9,683 nt of DNA from the NCBI GenBank assembly GCA_903856995.1, contig CAIODK010000241.1, positions 1-9,683 of the forward strand, read 5' to 3'. Source of the stretch: an uncultured Burkholderiales bacterium (lineage in GTDB: Bacteria; Pseudomonadota; Gammaproteobacteria; Burkholderiales; Burkholderiaceae_C). Each line of letters begins with the position of its first letter. Within the stretch, counting starts at the first letter, position 1. The notes below the pieces were generated by a model. The model was not told the origin of the DNA. It did no database searches and saw only the letters and a program-made list of their open reading frames with translations. Made by a program: the position numbers and the translations under genes. Positions 1-6,707 of the stretch are shown here, piece after piece.

Positions 1-493
1 GATACGGCAAACGCCAATTGAAACCAGCACCTACGGTGGAGTGATAACGACCAAATTGGGTGATGACTGCTTGCTGGCCTTCTTGCACGATGAAGAAACC
101 GGTGCACATCCAAACAACTAACAACACAGAACCAATCACACCTGCGCCAAAACGAGCGACCTTGAAGTCAGGGCCCTTATGCGCACCATTGCCACCATTG
201 TTCTGAGGGGGTTCCGATCCGCCATTGCGGTTACCAAACAAACCCGACAACTTGGCGTTGAAATCGCGCCACAGTTGGTCTAAATCAGGTGGCCCCCCCA
301 CACCGGCGGGCGGACGTGGCGGAACTTCTGGCTTCTTCTCTTCGGTCGGCGTGCCTTGCGTGCCAGTGGGGTCAAACGTGGGGTTGCCATCTTTGTCACG
401 ACCCCAACGACCATCGTTGAGGTTGAACATGCCGAGCAGTCGCGCGCGCCAAGATTTGGAGCTAACCGAGTGGGGTGTGGAGTTCATGCGCAT
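1..493 (-). CDS. hflK: HflK, membrane protease regulator (5' part, runs off window)
   Basis: This is the N-terminal 164 residues of HflK; the gene continues past the left edge. HflK is an SPFH/prohibitin-family inner-membrane protein that forms a large complex with HflC around the FtsH protease and tempers its activity. Visible parts are a Gly/Pro/Asn-rich cytoplasmic N-terminus, the HflK-typical segment PPDLDQLWRDFNAKLSGLFG (68-87), one membrane segment (about 114-135), and the start of the SPFH domain, EGQQAVITQFGRY (138-150) followed by GAGFNWRLPY. I chose the ATG at 493 because an AGAGA purine stretch lies 10 bases upstream; an in-frame ATG two codons later (487) is the alternative. It follows hflX after 46 bases, so the two are probably co-transcribed, with hflC expected next. 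Identification is firm; the exact start is less so. Confidence 0.95.
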   Translation of the reverse strand, partial: MRMNSTPHSVSSKSWRARLLGMFNLNDGRWGRDKDGNPTFDPTGTQGTPTEEKKPEVPPRPPAGVGGPPDLDQLWRDFNAKLSGLFGNRNGGSEPPQNNGGNGAHKGPDFKVARFGAGVIGSVLLVVWMCTGFFIVQEGQQAVITQFGRYHSTVGAGFNWRLPY

Positions 494-539
494 CGTTATT
501 TATTCTCTGAAGTCTTGATTGTGCCTAATGAAACAGGCC

Positions 540-1703
540 TCATTCCAATTCCTGCGTAATCGCATGGTCTTCTGGCATCTGAGCTAGTGCTTCTTGCGCC
601 AAAAATCCACGCAAAGTGGCCAAACCCTCGCCGGTTTGGGCGCTCACAAAAAAGCGCGGCACGCTCAGACCATCCACCGTGAAGTGATCTTGTAGCTGCA
701 ACGGCCGTGTTTCAGGGCTCATCGCATCGAGTTTATTAAATACCAAGACCTGCGGCACGTCGGCCGCGCCGATTTCTGCCAACACCTTTTGCACCTCGTT
801 CATTTGCTCGGGGTAGTTGGTGTTGGAGGCATCCACCACATGCATCAACAGCGTGGCATCCGCTGCCTCTTGCAAGGTGGCTTGGAAGGCATCAATCAAT
901 CCGTGTGGCAAATCTCGAATGAATCCCACCGTGTCTGACAAGGACACCGAGCGGCCCGTACCGTCTTGGTTGCCCAAGTAGAGCTGTCGCGTGGTGGTGT
1001 CTAAGGTGGCAAATAACTGGTCAGCCGCGTAGGCGCGCGCTTTGACCAAAGCGTTGAACAAGGTCGACTTGCCTGCGTTGGTGTATCCGACCAGCGAGAT
1101 GGTGAAGGCATCGCGGCGGTTGCGTTGGCGGCGCTGTGTGCTGCGCTGGCGTTTGACCTTCTCCAAGCGCTCGCGGGTGCGTTTGATGGTGTCATTGATC
1201 ATTCGACGGTCCAGCTCGATTTGAGTTTCGCCTGGGCCACCACGCATACCAATACCGCCGCTTTGACGCTCCAAGTGAGACCAACGCCTCACCAAGCGTG
1301 TGCTGAGGTAGTGAAGCTTGGCCAACTCAACCTGCAACTTCCCCTCATGACTGCGGGCGCGTTGCGCAAAAATCTCCAAAATGAGCAAGGTTCGGTCATA
1401 CACCGCAATCCCCATGTGGCGCTCTAGGTTGCGCTGCTGGGCAGGACTGATGGCTTGGTCAAACAAAATCTCTGTGGCCCCATGCATCAAAGCCAACTCT
1501 TTGATTTCGTCCGCCTTACCGCTGCCCACAAACAAGGCCGCGTCAGGCGCTTTGCGTTTGCAGGTGATGCGCGCCACCGGCGTCAAGCCGGCAGTTTTGG
1601 CAAGCAAGCCGAGTTCTTCGAGCTCGCCATCGAAATGCGGCAAGCCGAAGTCGACCCCCACCAAGATGGTGATGCCGGTGGATTGGGGTGTGGTGTCGTT
1701 CAA
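540..1703 (-). CDS. hflX: GTPase HflX, ribosome-associated
   Basis: HflX is a cytosolic GTPase of the OBG-HflX group that binds 50S subunits and splits or rescues stalled 70S ribosomes under stress. Of 387 residues, about 12-115 form the HflX N-terminal domain. A helical linker (about 118-197) follows, with the signature GGIGMRGGPGETQIELDRR at 149-167. The G domain has G1 GYTNAGKST (206-214), G2 region FATLDTTTR (231-239), G3 DTVG (257-260), G4 NKLD (323-326) and G5-like SAQTG (354-358). All GTP-binding motifs are intact. At 387 residues it is shorter than E. coli HflX, mainly at the C-terminus. The start is TTG: an in-frame TAG at 1713-1715 leaves no upstream ATG, and the next candidates (TTG codon 14, GTG codon 15) would cut into the first strand ILVGVDFG. 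No Shine-Dalgarno sequence is visible, and an intrinsic terminator lies 25 bases upstream, so expression may be low or depend on readthrough. Confidence 0.96.
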   Translation of the reverse strand: MNDTTPQSTGITILVGVDFGLPHFDGELEELGLLAKTAGLTPVARITCKRKAPDAALFVGSGKADEIKELALMHGATEILFDQAISPAQQRNLERHMGIAVYDRTLLILEIFAQRARSHEGKLQVELAKLHYLSTRLVRRWSHLERQSGGIGMRGGPGETQIELDRRMINDTIKRTRERLEKVKRQRSTQRRQRNRRDAFTISLVGYTNAGKSTLFNALVKARAYAADQLFATLDTTTRQLYLGNQDGTGRSVSLSDTVGFIRDLPHGLIDAFQATLQEAADATLLMHVVDASNTNYPEQMNEVQKVLAEIGAADVPQVLVFNKLDAMSPETRPLQLQDHFTVDGLSVPRFFVSAQTGEGLATLRGFLAQEALAQMPEDHAITQELE

Positions 1704-1728
1704 GCGGTCAGTCTAAAAAGTAAGGCGT

Positions 1729-1755
1729 AAAAAAAGGGCTGAAACAGCCCTTTTT
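1729..1755 (-). terminator. Intrinsic terminator after hfq
   Basis: Read on the minus strand, an 11-bp perfect inverted repeat (arms 1755-1745 and 1741-1731, arm AAAAAGGGCTG) encloses a 3-base loop. The core is the GC-rich stem GGGCTG/CAGCCC, and the transcript ends in seven T residues (1735-1729). This is a textbook Rho-independent terminator, 15 bases past the hfq stop codon and 25 bases before the hflX start. The A-run on the other side also makes it T-rich in the plus direction, but no plus-strand gene ends here. It should end most hfq transcripts, leaving hflX-hflK to readthrough or to a promoter of their own that I could not locate. Confidence 0.88.
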
Positions 1756-1770
1756 GGAGAGCTTTTAAGC

Positions 1771-2037
1771 TCAGACTTCAGGCGAACTGCCTGTGCCGTC
1801 CGTCGGGTTGAAGTTGACAGCACGGCCCGGCACGATGGTCGAGATCGCGTGCTTGTAGACCATTTGCGTCACGGTGTTGCGCAGCAACACAACGTATTGA
1901 TCAAATGATTCGATTTGGCCTTGCAGCTTGATACCGTTGACCAAATAAATGGAAACGGGCACATGCTCGCGGCGCAGGATGTTCAAAAATGGGTCTTGCA
2001 ACAGTTGGCCTTTGTTCTTTGAGTTGTCGGTGTTCAC
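1771..2037 (-). CDS. hfq: RNA chaperone Hfq
   Basis: Hfq is a hexameric Sm-like ring protein that pairs small RNAs with target mRNAs and affects mRNA decay. The 88-residue product has the Sm1 region with GQLLQDPFLNILRREHVPV (10-28), the proximal-face residues YLVNGIKLQGQIESFDQY (31-48), and the Sm2 motif YKHAISTIVP (61-70). The C-terminal tail is short (about 73-88), as is common in Betaproteobacteria, against about 102 residues for the whole E. coli protein. The start is GTG at 2037, with CGGAA (2044-2048) 6 bases upstream. No in-frame ATG lies between it and an upstream TAA, and any later start would lose the N-terminal helix. It lies 67 bases downstream of der across a hairpin and is followed at once by a strong terminator. 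E. coli Hfq represses its own mRNA; whether that occurs here cannot be read from the sequence. Confidence 0.98.
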   Translation of the reverse strand: MNTDNSKNKGQLLQDPFLNILRREHVPVSIYLVNGIKLQGQIESFDQYVVLLRNTVTQMVYKHAISTIVPGRAVNFNPTDGTGSSPEV

Positions 2038-2043
2038 GATATG

Positions 2044-2048
2044 TTCCG
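2044..2048 (-). promoter_or_regulatory. Ribosome binding site of hfq (supports GTG start)
   Basis: CGGAA on the minus strand sits 6 bases before the GTG at 2037. It is a modest Shine-Dalgarno match, but it is the only one near the conserved N-terminus, so it supports the GTG start. Confidence 0.55.
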
Positions 2049-2082
2049 TGTCTTTGGAGTTGAAAGAAATCCCACGTTACCA

Positions 2083-2100
2083 CAGAGCCAAAAGGCTCTG
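2083..2100. other. Perfect hairpin between der and hfq
   Basis: CAGAGCC and GGCTCTG form a perfect 7-bp inverted repeat around an AAAA loop (TTTT in the minus-strand transcript). Two more G-C pairs are possible beyond one mismatch. It begins 4 bases after the der stop codon and ends 45 bases before the hfq start. No T-run follows on the minus strand, so it is not a standard intrinsic terminator. It could protect the der mRNA 3' end, mark an RNA processing site, or lie in the hfq leader. Confidence 0.6.
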
Positions 2101-2104
2101 GGGA

Positions 2105-3445
2105 TCAATTGTCTTTGTCTGCATAGGGGTTACTTGAGGTCTTCATCTCAATTCGCAAGGGGGTTCCTTCCAAATTAAAGGCCTTGCGGAAACGCCCTTC
2201 CAAAAAGCGCTTGTAAGACTCGGTCACGTGCTCGAGAGAGTTGCCATGGATGACGATGATCGGCGGATTCATGCCCCCTTGGTGGGCATAACGCAACTTG
2301 GGGCGGTACATGCCACCACGTTGTGGCGACTGGAACTGCACCGCTTCCAACAACAAACGCGTGAGCAACGGGGTGGGCATCTTGCACATGGCGGATTTGT
2401 GGGCTTGCGCAATCGCGCCCCACAAAGGACCCAAGCCTTGTCGCTTCTTGGCGGAGATGAAGTGCATGGCTGCGAACTTCAGAAACGGCAAGCGGGTCTC
2501 GATCGAGCGCATCAACAATTCGCGCTGGTACGAGTCCACGGCATCCCATTTGTTCACAGCCAACACCACCGCGCGGCCACTTTCAAGGATGTAGCCCGCA
2601 ATGTGGGCGTCTTGGTCTGTGACGCCTTGGGTGGCATCGAGCAAGAGCAAGACCACATTGGCTGATTCAATCGCTTGAAGGGTTTTGACAACCGAGAACT
2701 TCTCAATCGCTTCAAACACCTTGCCTTTGCGACGCAAACCGGCGGTGTCGATGAGTTCAAACATCTGGCCGTTACGTTCGAACGGCACACTGATGGCGTC
2801 ACGCGTCGTGCCTGGCATGTCAAACGCCACCAAACGCTCTTCACCCAACCAAGTGTTGATCAGCGTGGATTTACCCACGTTAGGACGTCCCGCCACTGCC
2901 AGTTTGATGATGCCGTCGTCCACCTTGTCAGCTTCGTCATCTGGGTCGGCGAGGTTCAAAGGTGCCAAGGCGTTGGCCATCAAGGTTCGCATGCCATGCC
3001 CATGGGAGGCCGACACAGGTAAGACTTCACCCAAACCAAGCTCGTAGAACTCGACCAACTGAGCGGCTTCGGTCATTCCTTCGGCTTTGTTGGCCACCAA
3101 AATTGTGGGCTTGCCTAAACGGCGCAGGTAGTTGGCAATGTCATGGTCTTGGGCGGAAATACCACCGCGTGCATCCACCACAAAAACCACCACATCGGCT
3201 TCAGCCACAGCTTGCTGGGTTTGACGGGCCATTTCCTTGTAGATACCGCTGTCAGCAGTCGGCTCGAAGCCACCTGTATCGATGACGATGAAGTCGTGTT
3301 TCTCAAAACGCGCATTACCGTAGTGACGGTCACGGGTCAAACCCGCGAAGTCTGCCACGATGGCGTCACGCGTTTTGGTTAAGCGGTTAAACAACGTGGA
3401 CTTGCCAACGTTGGGGCGGCCCACGAGGGCCAATACGGGTTTCAA
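2105..3445 (-). CDS. der: Ribosome biogenesis GTPase Der (EngA)
   Basis: Der is an essential GTPase with two tandem G domains and a KH-like domain that acts in late 50S subunit assembly. In the 446 residues, G domain 1 has GRPNVGKST (9-17), DTGG (56-59) and NKAE (119-122). G domain 2 has GRPNVGKST (186-194), DTAG (233-236) and NKWD (298-301). The KH-like domain covers about 355-435 and includes GGMYRPKLRYAHQGGMNPP (377-395). The first G4 motif ends in Glu rather than Asp, which I recall as usual in Betaproteobacterial Der. The start is TTG at 3445: an in-frame TAA lies two codons upstream, the site AAAGGA is 7 bases away, and later starts would damage the first P-loop. It lies 23 bases after bamB, a conserved pairing, and is probably in the same transcript. 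Confidence 0.97.
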   Translation of the reverse strand: MKPVLALVGRPNVGKSTLFNRLTKTRDAIVADFAGLTRDRHYGNARFEKHDFIVIDTGGFEPTADSGIYKEMARQTQQAVAEADVVVFVVDARGGISAQDHDIANYLRRLGKPTILVANKAEGMTEAAQLVEFYELGLGEVLPVSASHGHGMRTLMANALAPLNLADPDDEADKVDDGIIKLAVAGRPNVGKSTLINTWLGEERLVAFDMPGTTRDAISVPFERNGQMFELIDTAGLRRKGKVFEAIEKFSVVKTLQAIESANVVLLLLDATQGVTDQDAHIAGYILESGRAVVLAVNKWDAVDSYQRELLMRSIETRLPFLKFAAMHFISAKKRQGLGPLWGAIAQAHKSAMCKMPTPLLTRLLLEAVQFQSPQRGGMYRPKLRYAHQGGMNPPIIVIHGNSLEHVTESYKRFLEGRFRKAFNLEGTPLRIEMKTSSNPYADKDN

Positions 3446-3452
3446 AACTTAG

Positions 3453-3458
3453 TCCTTT
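3453..3458 (-). promoter_or_regulatory. Ribosome binding site deciding the der TTG start
   Basis: AAAGGA on the minus strand is 7 bases upstream of the TTG at 3445. With the in-frame TAA just upstream of that TTG, it fixes the start codon. Confidence 0.8.
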
Positions 3459-3468
3459 AACTTCCCAA

Positions 3469-4620
3469 TTACGGGATTTGGAGGCCAGTCACGCGACCTT
3501 CGCGTGTGACCACCACATAGCGACCACCTGCAAACACAGGGGCCGTCGCCAACTCGTCAGAATCGAGTTTGATGCGGTTGAGCAATGCGCCATCAGTCAG
3601 CGACAACAGGTAGAGCCAACCACCGTTATCAGCCACCATGATGCCGCGAGGGGTGACCAGAGGGGCACTCAAGATTCGGTACTTCAACCGCTCGGTTTCC
3701 CACATGCGTTCACCTGTGGTTCGGTTCCAAGCTTGGACAACGCCGTTAGACAGGGGTGCAATCAGCAAGTTATCGTTTCCGCTGACACCCATTTCGCCCA
3801 CTGAAGGACGTGTCCACATACCCTGCCCGGTCTGCGCATTCACACAGCCCACAGCGGCCTGGAAGGCACGCACACACACCACATCGCCGACACGGTCGGA
3901 CGGGTTGACGAGATCTACCAAGCGCTCGACGTCGTTGGTACCGCGCGGCGTGGCAATGGCTGACTCCCAGCGGATCACACCGGTATTAGGTGCCAAACCG
4001 ATCAAACGACCGGACAAACCCACCAATAAGGTGTCCTTGAATGCCAGCAGCACGCCGGCTTGCTTCAACACCAAAGGTTCGCCAGGACGTTGCTGCGTCC
4101 ACAGTTGACGACCCGAAGCGCCATCAAAAGCGATGACGGAACGATCTGCTGTCAGCACAAAAATGCGGGCGCCCGCAACCAAGGGTGGGGTGAAGGACTG
4201 CGCAGGCAAGCGTTTGCGCCACTGAACCTTACCATCTTGCAAGGTGACAAGTTCATTGTTTCGCGTGACCACGGCCACTTGCTGGCCGTCGCTACCCACA
4301 CCTGCAGCAAGGGGTTGGTCGAGTTTCAGGCGCCAAATGTCTTTGCCCGTAGCAGCATCGAGCACGGCCACCACACCTTGGCCACTGGCCAAGATCAGGC
4401 GGTCTTCGCGCCCTGACACAACCATAGGGAAATCCACCTTGCCCACGTTAGCAGTCCAGCTAGTGCGTATGTCTTGCAACACGGGCACACCCGGAATTTC
4501 AGAGGGTTGCGGACGCGAAGTGCTTGAGCAGGCGGACAGAGCCAAAACCACGCCAACCACGGCAGCGCAGGCCAAGGTGGGTCGCGCGATACGGAGCCAA
4601 CTGAGGGTGGTGATGTTCAC
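3469..4620 (-). CDS. bamB: Outer membrane assembly lipoprotein BamB
   Basis: BamB is the beta-propeller lipoprotein of the BAM complex. It sits on the periplasmic face of the outer membrane and helps BamA fold outer-membrane proteins. The 383-residue product starts with a lipoprotein signal peptide: a basic N-region, a hydrophobic stretch (about 16-29) and lipobox LSAC with lipidated Cys31. Repeated PQQ-type blades follow, for example VAVLDAATGKDIWRLKL (84-100), ViAFDGASGRQLW (162-174) and VQAWNRTTGERMW (295-307). The BamB-typical loop PRGTNDVERLVDL is at 225-237. The length matches the family. The start is GTG at 4620, overlapping the TGA of the upstream yfgM-like gene (GTGA), with GGAGAG (4627-4632) 6 bases before it. 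This suggests translational coupling. der follows after 23 bases. Confidence 0.95.
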   Translation of the reverse strand: MNITTLSWLRIARPTLACAAVVGVVLALSACSSTSRPQPSEIPGVPVLQDIRTSWTANVGKVDFPMVVSGREDRLILASGQGVVAVLDAATGKDIWRLKLDQPLAAGVGSDGQQVAVVTRNNELVTLQDGKVQWRKRLPAQSFTPPLVAGARIFVLTADRSVIAFDGASGRQLWTQQRPGEPLVLKQAGVLLAFKDTLLVGLSGRLIGLAPNTGVIRWESAIATPRGTNDVERLVDLVNPSDRVGDVVCVRAFQAAVGCVNAQTGQGMWTRPSVGEMGVSGNDNLLIAPLSNGVVQAWNRTTGERMWETERLKYRILSAPLVTPRGIMVADNGGWLYLLSLTDGALLNRIKLDSDELATAPVFAGGRYVVVTREGRVTGLQIP

Positions 4621-5288
4621 TTTTTACTCTCCACAACAGGTGTGTCTTCTGGATCGGCACCCAAGGAGGCCAACTTCACGGCCACCAAACGGCGGTATTC
4701 GGCGTTGGGTTCAAAGCCTTTCCATGCATCTTTGTAGTGCTTGACGGCCTCGGCAGGTTGCAATTGCAACATGGCCAAATCACCCAAACGGTCAGCCATC
4801 AAAGGTGCAAAAGCCTCTGGCGACTTGGCGGTCAGCTGAACACGCGCTTCGTCGTAGGCTTTGTCTTCGATAAGTAAGGCGGCCAAACGCAAACGCGCCA
4901 AGGCTTGGTAGCCCTCGTCACTGGTTTTGTCAATGACCCATGTCAGCTGCGCTTTTGCATCTGAGTGACGGTCCTTGTCTTGGTAAACGCGCGCAGCCAA
5001 CAAGGCGGCTTGTTGGGCGTAGCTGGTGCTGGCGAACTTGTCCTTGATGTCCGTCACCGAACGATCGAACAAGGTCATGTCGCCACCGATGGCTGAACGC
5101 TCCACCGTGTCATACAAAGCGGCCGATTGCGCAGCTTGTTTGACCGAATAGGACTGCCAGCCCATCCAAGCAGCGTAGCCACCTAAAACAGCAATGAGTA
5201 CCCACGTGATGAGGTCGCCCCAGCGCTTCCAAAAGTGCTTGAGCTCATCGAGTTGTTCTTGTTCTTCGAGATCGAGAGGAGATGCCAT
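4617..5288 (-). CDS. YfgM-type membrane-anchored TPR protein
   Basis: This is a 223-residue tetratricopeptide-like protein of the YfgM family. Known family members are single-pass inner-membrane proteins with a periplasmic TPR region. In E. coli, YfgM associates with PpiD and the SecYEG translocon and is linked to periplasmic chaperone function. The sequence shows an acidic cytoplasmic N-terminus with the family-typical EEQEQLDELKHFWKRWGD (8-25) and a membrane segment at about 27-46. Helical repeats rich in Ala, Leu, Tyr and Asp follow (about 50-205), and the tail is short and charged. The start is ATG at 5288, although no clear Shine-Dalgarno site is seen. It lies 51 bases after hisS and overlaps bamB by 3 bases, the same hisS-yfgM-bamB-der order as in E. 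coli. The family call is strong; the function in this organism is inferred. Confidence 0.9.
   Translation of the reverse strand: MASPLDLEEQEQLDELKHFWKRWGDLITWVLIAVLGGYAAWMGWQSYSVKQAAQSAALYDTVERSAIGGDMTLFDRSVTDIKDKFASTSYAQQAALLAARVYQDKDRHSDAKAQLTWVIDKTSDEGYQALARLRLAALLIEDKAYDEARVQLTAKSPEAFAPLMADRLGDLAMLQLQPAEAVKHYKDAWKGFEPNAEYRRLVAVKLASLGADPEDTPVVESKK
4627..4632 (-). promoter_or_regulatory. Ribosome binding site of bamB inside the upstream gene
   Basis: GGAGAG lies within the last codons of the upstream yfgM-like gene, 6 bases before the GTG start of bamB. It confirms the GTGA stop/start overlap. Confidence 0.75.
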
Positions 5289-5339
5289 GGTGTAGATAGG
5301 TTGGACTAAAAAAGTTAGCGAATTGTAGGGCTCGGTTTG

Positions 5340-6698
5340 TTAAGCCAAGGTTTGAGGTGGGTTGAAGCTTTGTGCCAATTGTTCGGCCACACGCGCGCTC
5401 ACCTCCGACAATGGAATAGGTTGCTGCGCACCGGCACCATCGCGCAAAGCTTTGAGGGTGACTTCGCCTCGGGCCAACTCGTCGCCCCCGAAAATTAAGG
5501 CAAAGCGGGCGCCACTGCTATCGGCTTTTTTGAACTGCGATTTCATGCTCCCCATGCCTTCGCCTGAACCCGCATGCATTTGCACCGACATGCCTTGTGA
5601 ACGCAGGGTTTGGAGCGTACTGAAAACCACAGGCAAAGCTGCGGCATCGGGAACGATGGCATACACATCAGGGCCTGTGGCCTCTGGCAAAGTACCCTGC
5701 TCTTTGAGCAATTCGAGCACACGCTCGACGCCCAACGCCCAGCCAACGGCAGGAGCAGGTTTGCCGCCCACTTGTTCAATCAGGTAGTCATAACGACCGC
5801 CACCACAGATAGTGCCCTGCGACCCCAAACGGTCCGTCACGAACTCAAACACGGTGAGGTTGTAGTAGTCCATGCCACGCACCAACCGTGGGTTGATGCG
5901 GTAGCTCACGCCACTGGCGTCCAGAATGGCACGCACCGCGTTGAAGTGAGCCAGCGAGGCTTCGTCTAAGAAATCAATCAACCGAGGTGCGGATTCAACC
6001 AGCGCGTGCATCGCGGGGTTCTTGGTGTCCAAAATGCGCAGTGGGTTGGTATGCAAACGGCGTTTAGCCTCTTCGTCCAGCAGGTCGAGGTGTTGCTCCA
6101 AGTGGGCGATCAAAGCGGCGCGGTGGGCTGCACGTTCATTGGGTTGACCTAAGCTATTGAGTTCCAAGCGCACGTCTTGCAAACCCAACTCTTGCCAGAG
6201 CGTGGCTGCCAACAAAATGAGTTCCGCATCCACCTCCGCACCGGGAAAGCCCAAGGCCTCCGCGCCGATTTGATGGAACTGGCGGTAGCGACCGCGTTGG
6301 GGACGCTCATGGCGGAACATAGGACCCATGTAATACAAGCGTTTGCCGCCGTCATAGAGCAGGTTGTGTTCGACTACGGCGCGCACGACACCGGCTGTGG
6401 CTTCTGGGCGCAGGGTGAGTTGCTCGCCGTTCAAACGGTCTTCAAAGGAGTACATCTCCTTTTCCACAATGTCGGTCACCTCGCCCAAACCACGGACGAA
6501 CAAAGCCGTGGGTTCGACGATTGGCGTGCGTAGGTTGCGATACGCATGACGCGCCATCAGGCCGCGCACTTTGTCCTCCAGCCACTCCCATTGGGCGGAG
6601 GCTGGGGGCAGCAAGTCGTTCATGCCTTTGACCGCAGTCAGCGCTTGCGCTTTGGCAGGTTTGGTTGTTGTTTTGTTTTCGGTCGTCACAGGAGTCAT
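5340..6698 (-). CDS. hisS: Histidine--tRNA ligase
   Basis: HisS is the cytosolic class II aminoacyl-tRNA synthetase that charges tRNA-His. The 452 residues include the N-terminal KGMNDLLPP (24-32) leading into motif 1 and TLRPEATAGVVRA (95-107). Motif 2, with YYMGPMFRHERPQRGRYRQF, is at 122-141. The histidine-binding HisA motif LVRGMDYYNLTVFEF is at 272-286. Motif 3, with AVGWALGVERV, is at 317-327. The anticodon-binding domain runs from about 343 to the end. Compared with E. coli (424 residues) it has a Thr/Lys-rich N-terminal extension of about 22 residues and a slightly longer tail. The start is ATG at 6698, 9 bases after the ispG stop codon. Upstream there is no convincing Shine-Dalgarno site, so coupling to ispG translation is plausible. 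Confidence 0.97.
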   Translation of the reverse strand: MTPVTTENKTTTKPAKAQALTAVKGMNDLLPPASAQWEWLEDKVRGLMARHAYRNLRTPIVEPTALFVRGLGEVTDIVEKEMYSFEDRLNGEQLTLRPEATAGVVRAVVEHNLLYDGGKRLYYMGPMFRHERPQRGRYRQFHQIGAEALGFPGAEVDAELILLAATLWQELGLQDVRLELNSLGQPNERAAHRAALIAHLEQHLDLLDEEAKRRLHTNPLRILDTKNPAMHALVESAPRLIDFLDEASLAHFNAVRAILDASGVSYRINPRLVRGMDYYNLTVFEFVTDRLGSQGTICGGGRYDYLIEQVGGKPAPAVGWALGVERVLELLKEQGTLPEATGPDVYAIVPDAAALPVVFSTLQTLRSQGMSVQMHAGSGEGMGSMKSQFKKADSSGARFALIFGGDELARGEVTLKALRDGAGAQQPIPLSEVSARVAEQLAQSFNPPQTLA

Positions 6699-6707
6699 GC
6701 GCGGGGA

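Noticed and set aside
225..518. Plus-strand open frame of 97 codons opposite hflK
   Set aside because: It is the antisense shadow of the hflK 5' end, whose translation matches HflK from residue 1 to the window edge. The plus frame has no recognisable domain and no ribosome site.
523..538. Possible small hairpin between hflX and hflK (GCCT/AGGC)
   Set aside because: The stem is only 4 bp with an 8-base loop and no T-run, too weak to call a terminator.
1759..1772. Second inverted repeat GAGCTT/AAGCTC overlapping the hfq stop codon
   Set aside because: The stem is short, the loop is only 2-4 bases, and it is AT-rich; the neighbouring 11-bp terminator stem explains the region better.
2175..2549. 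Minus-strand open frame of 124 codons within der
   Set aside because: It is in another frame of der, with an Arg/His/Ala-rich translation and no domain; Der itself is intact across the same bases.
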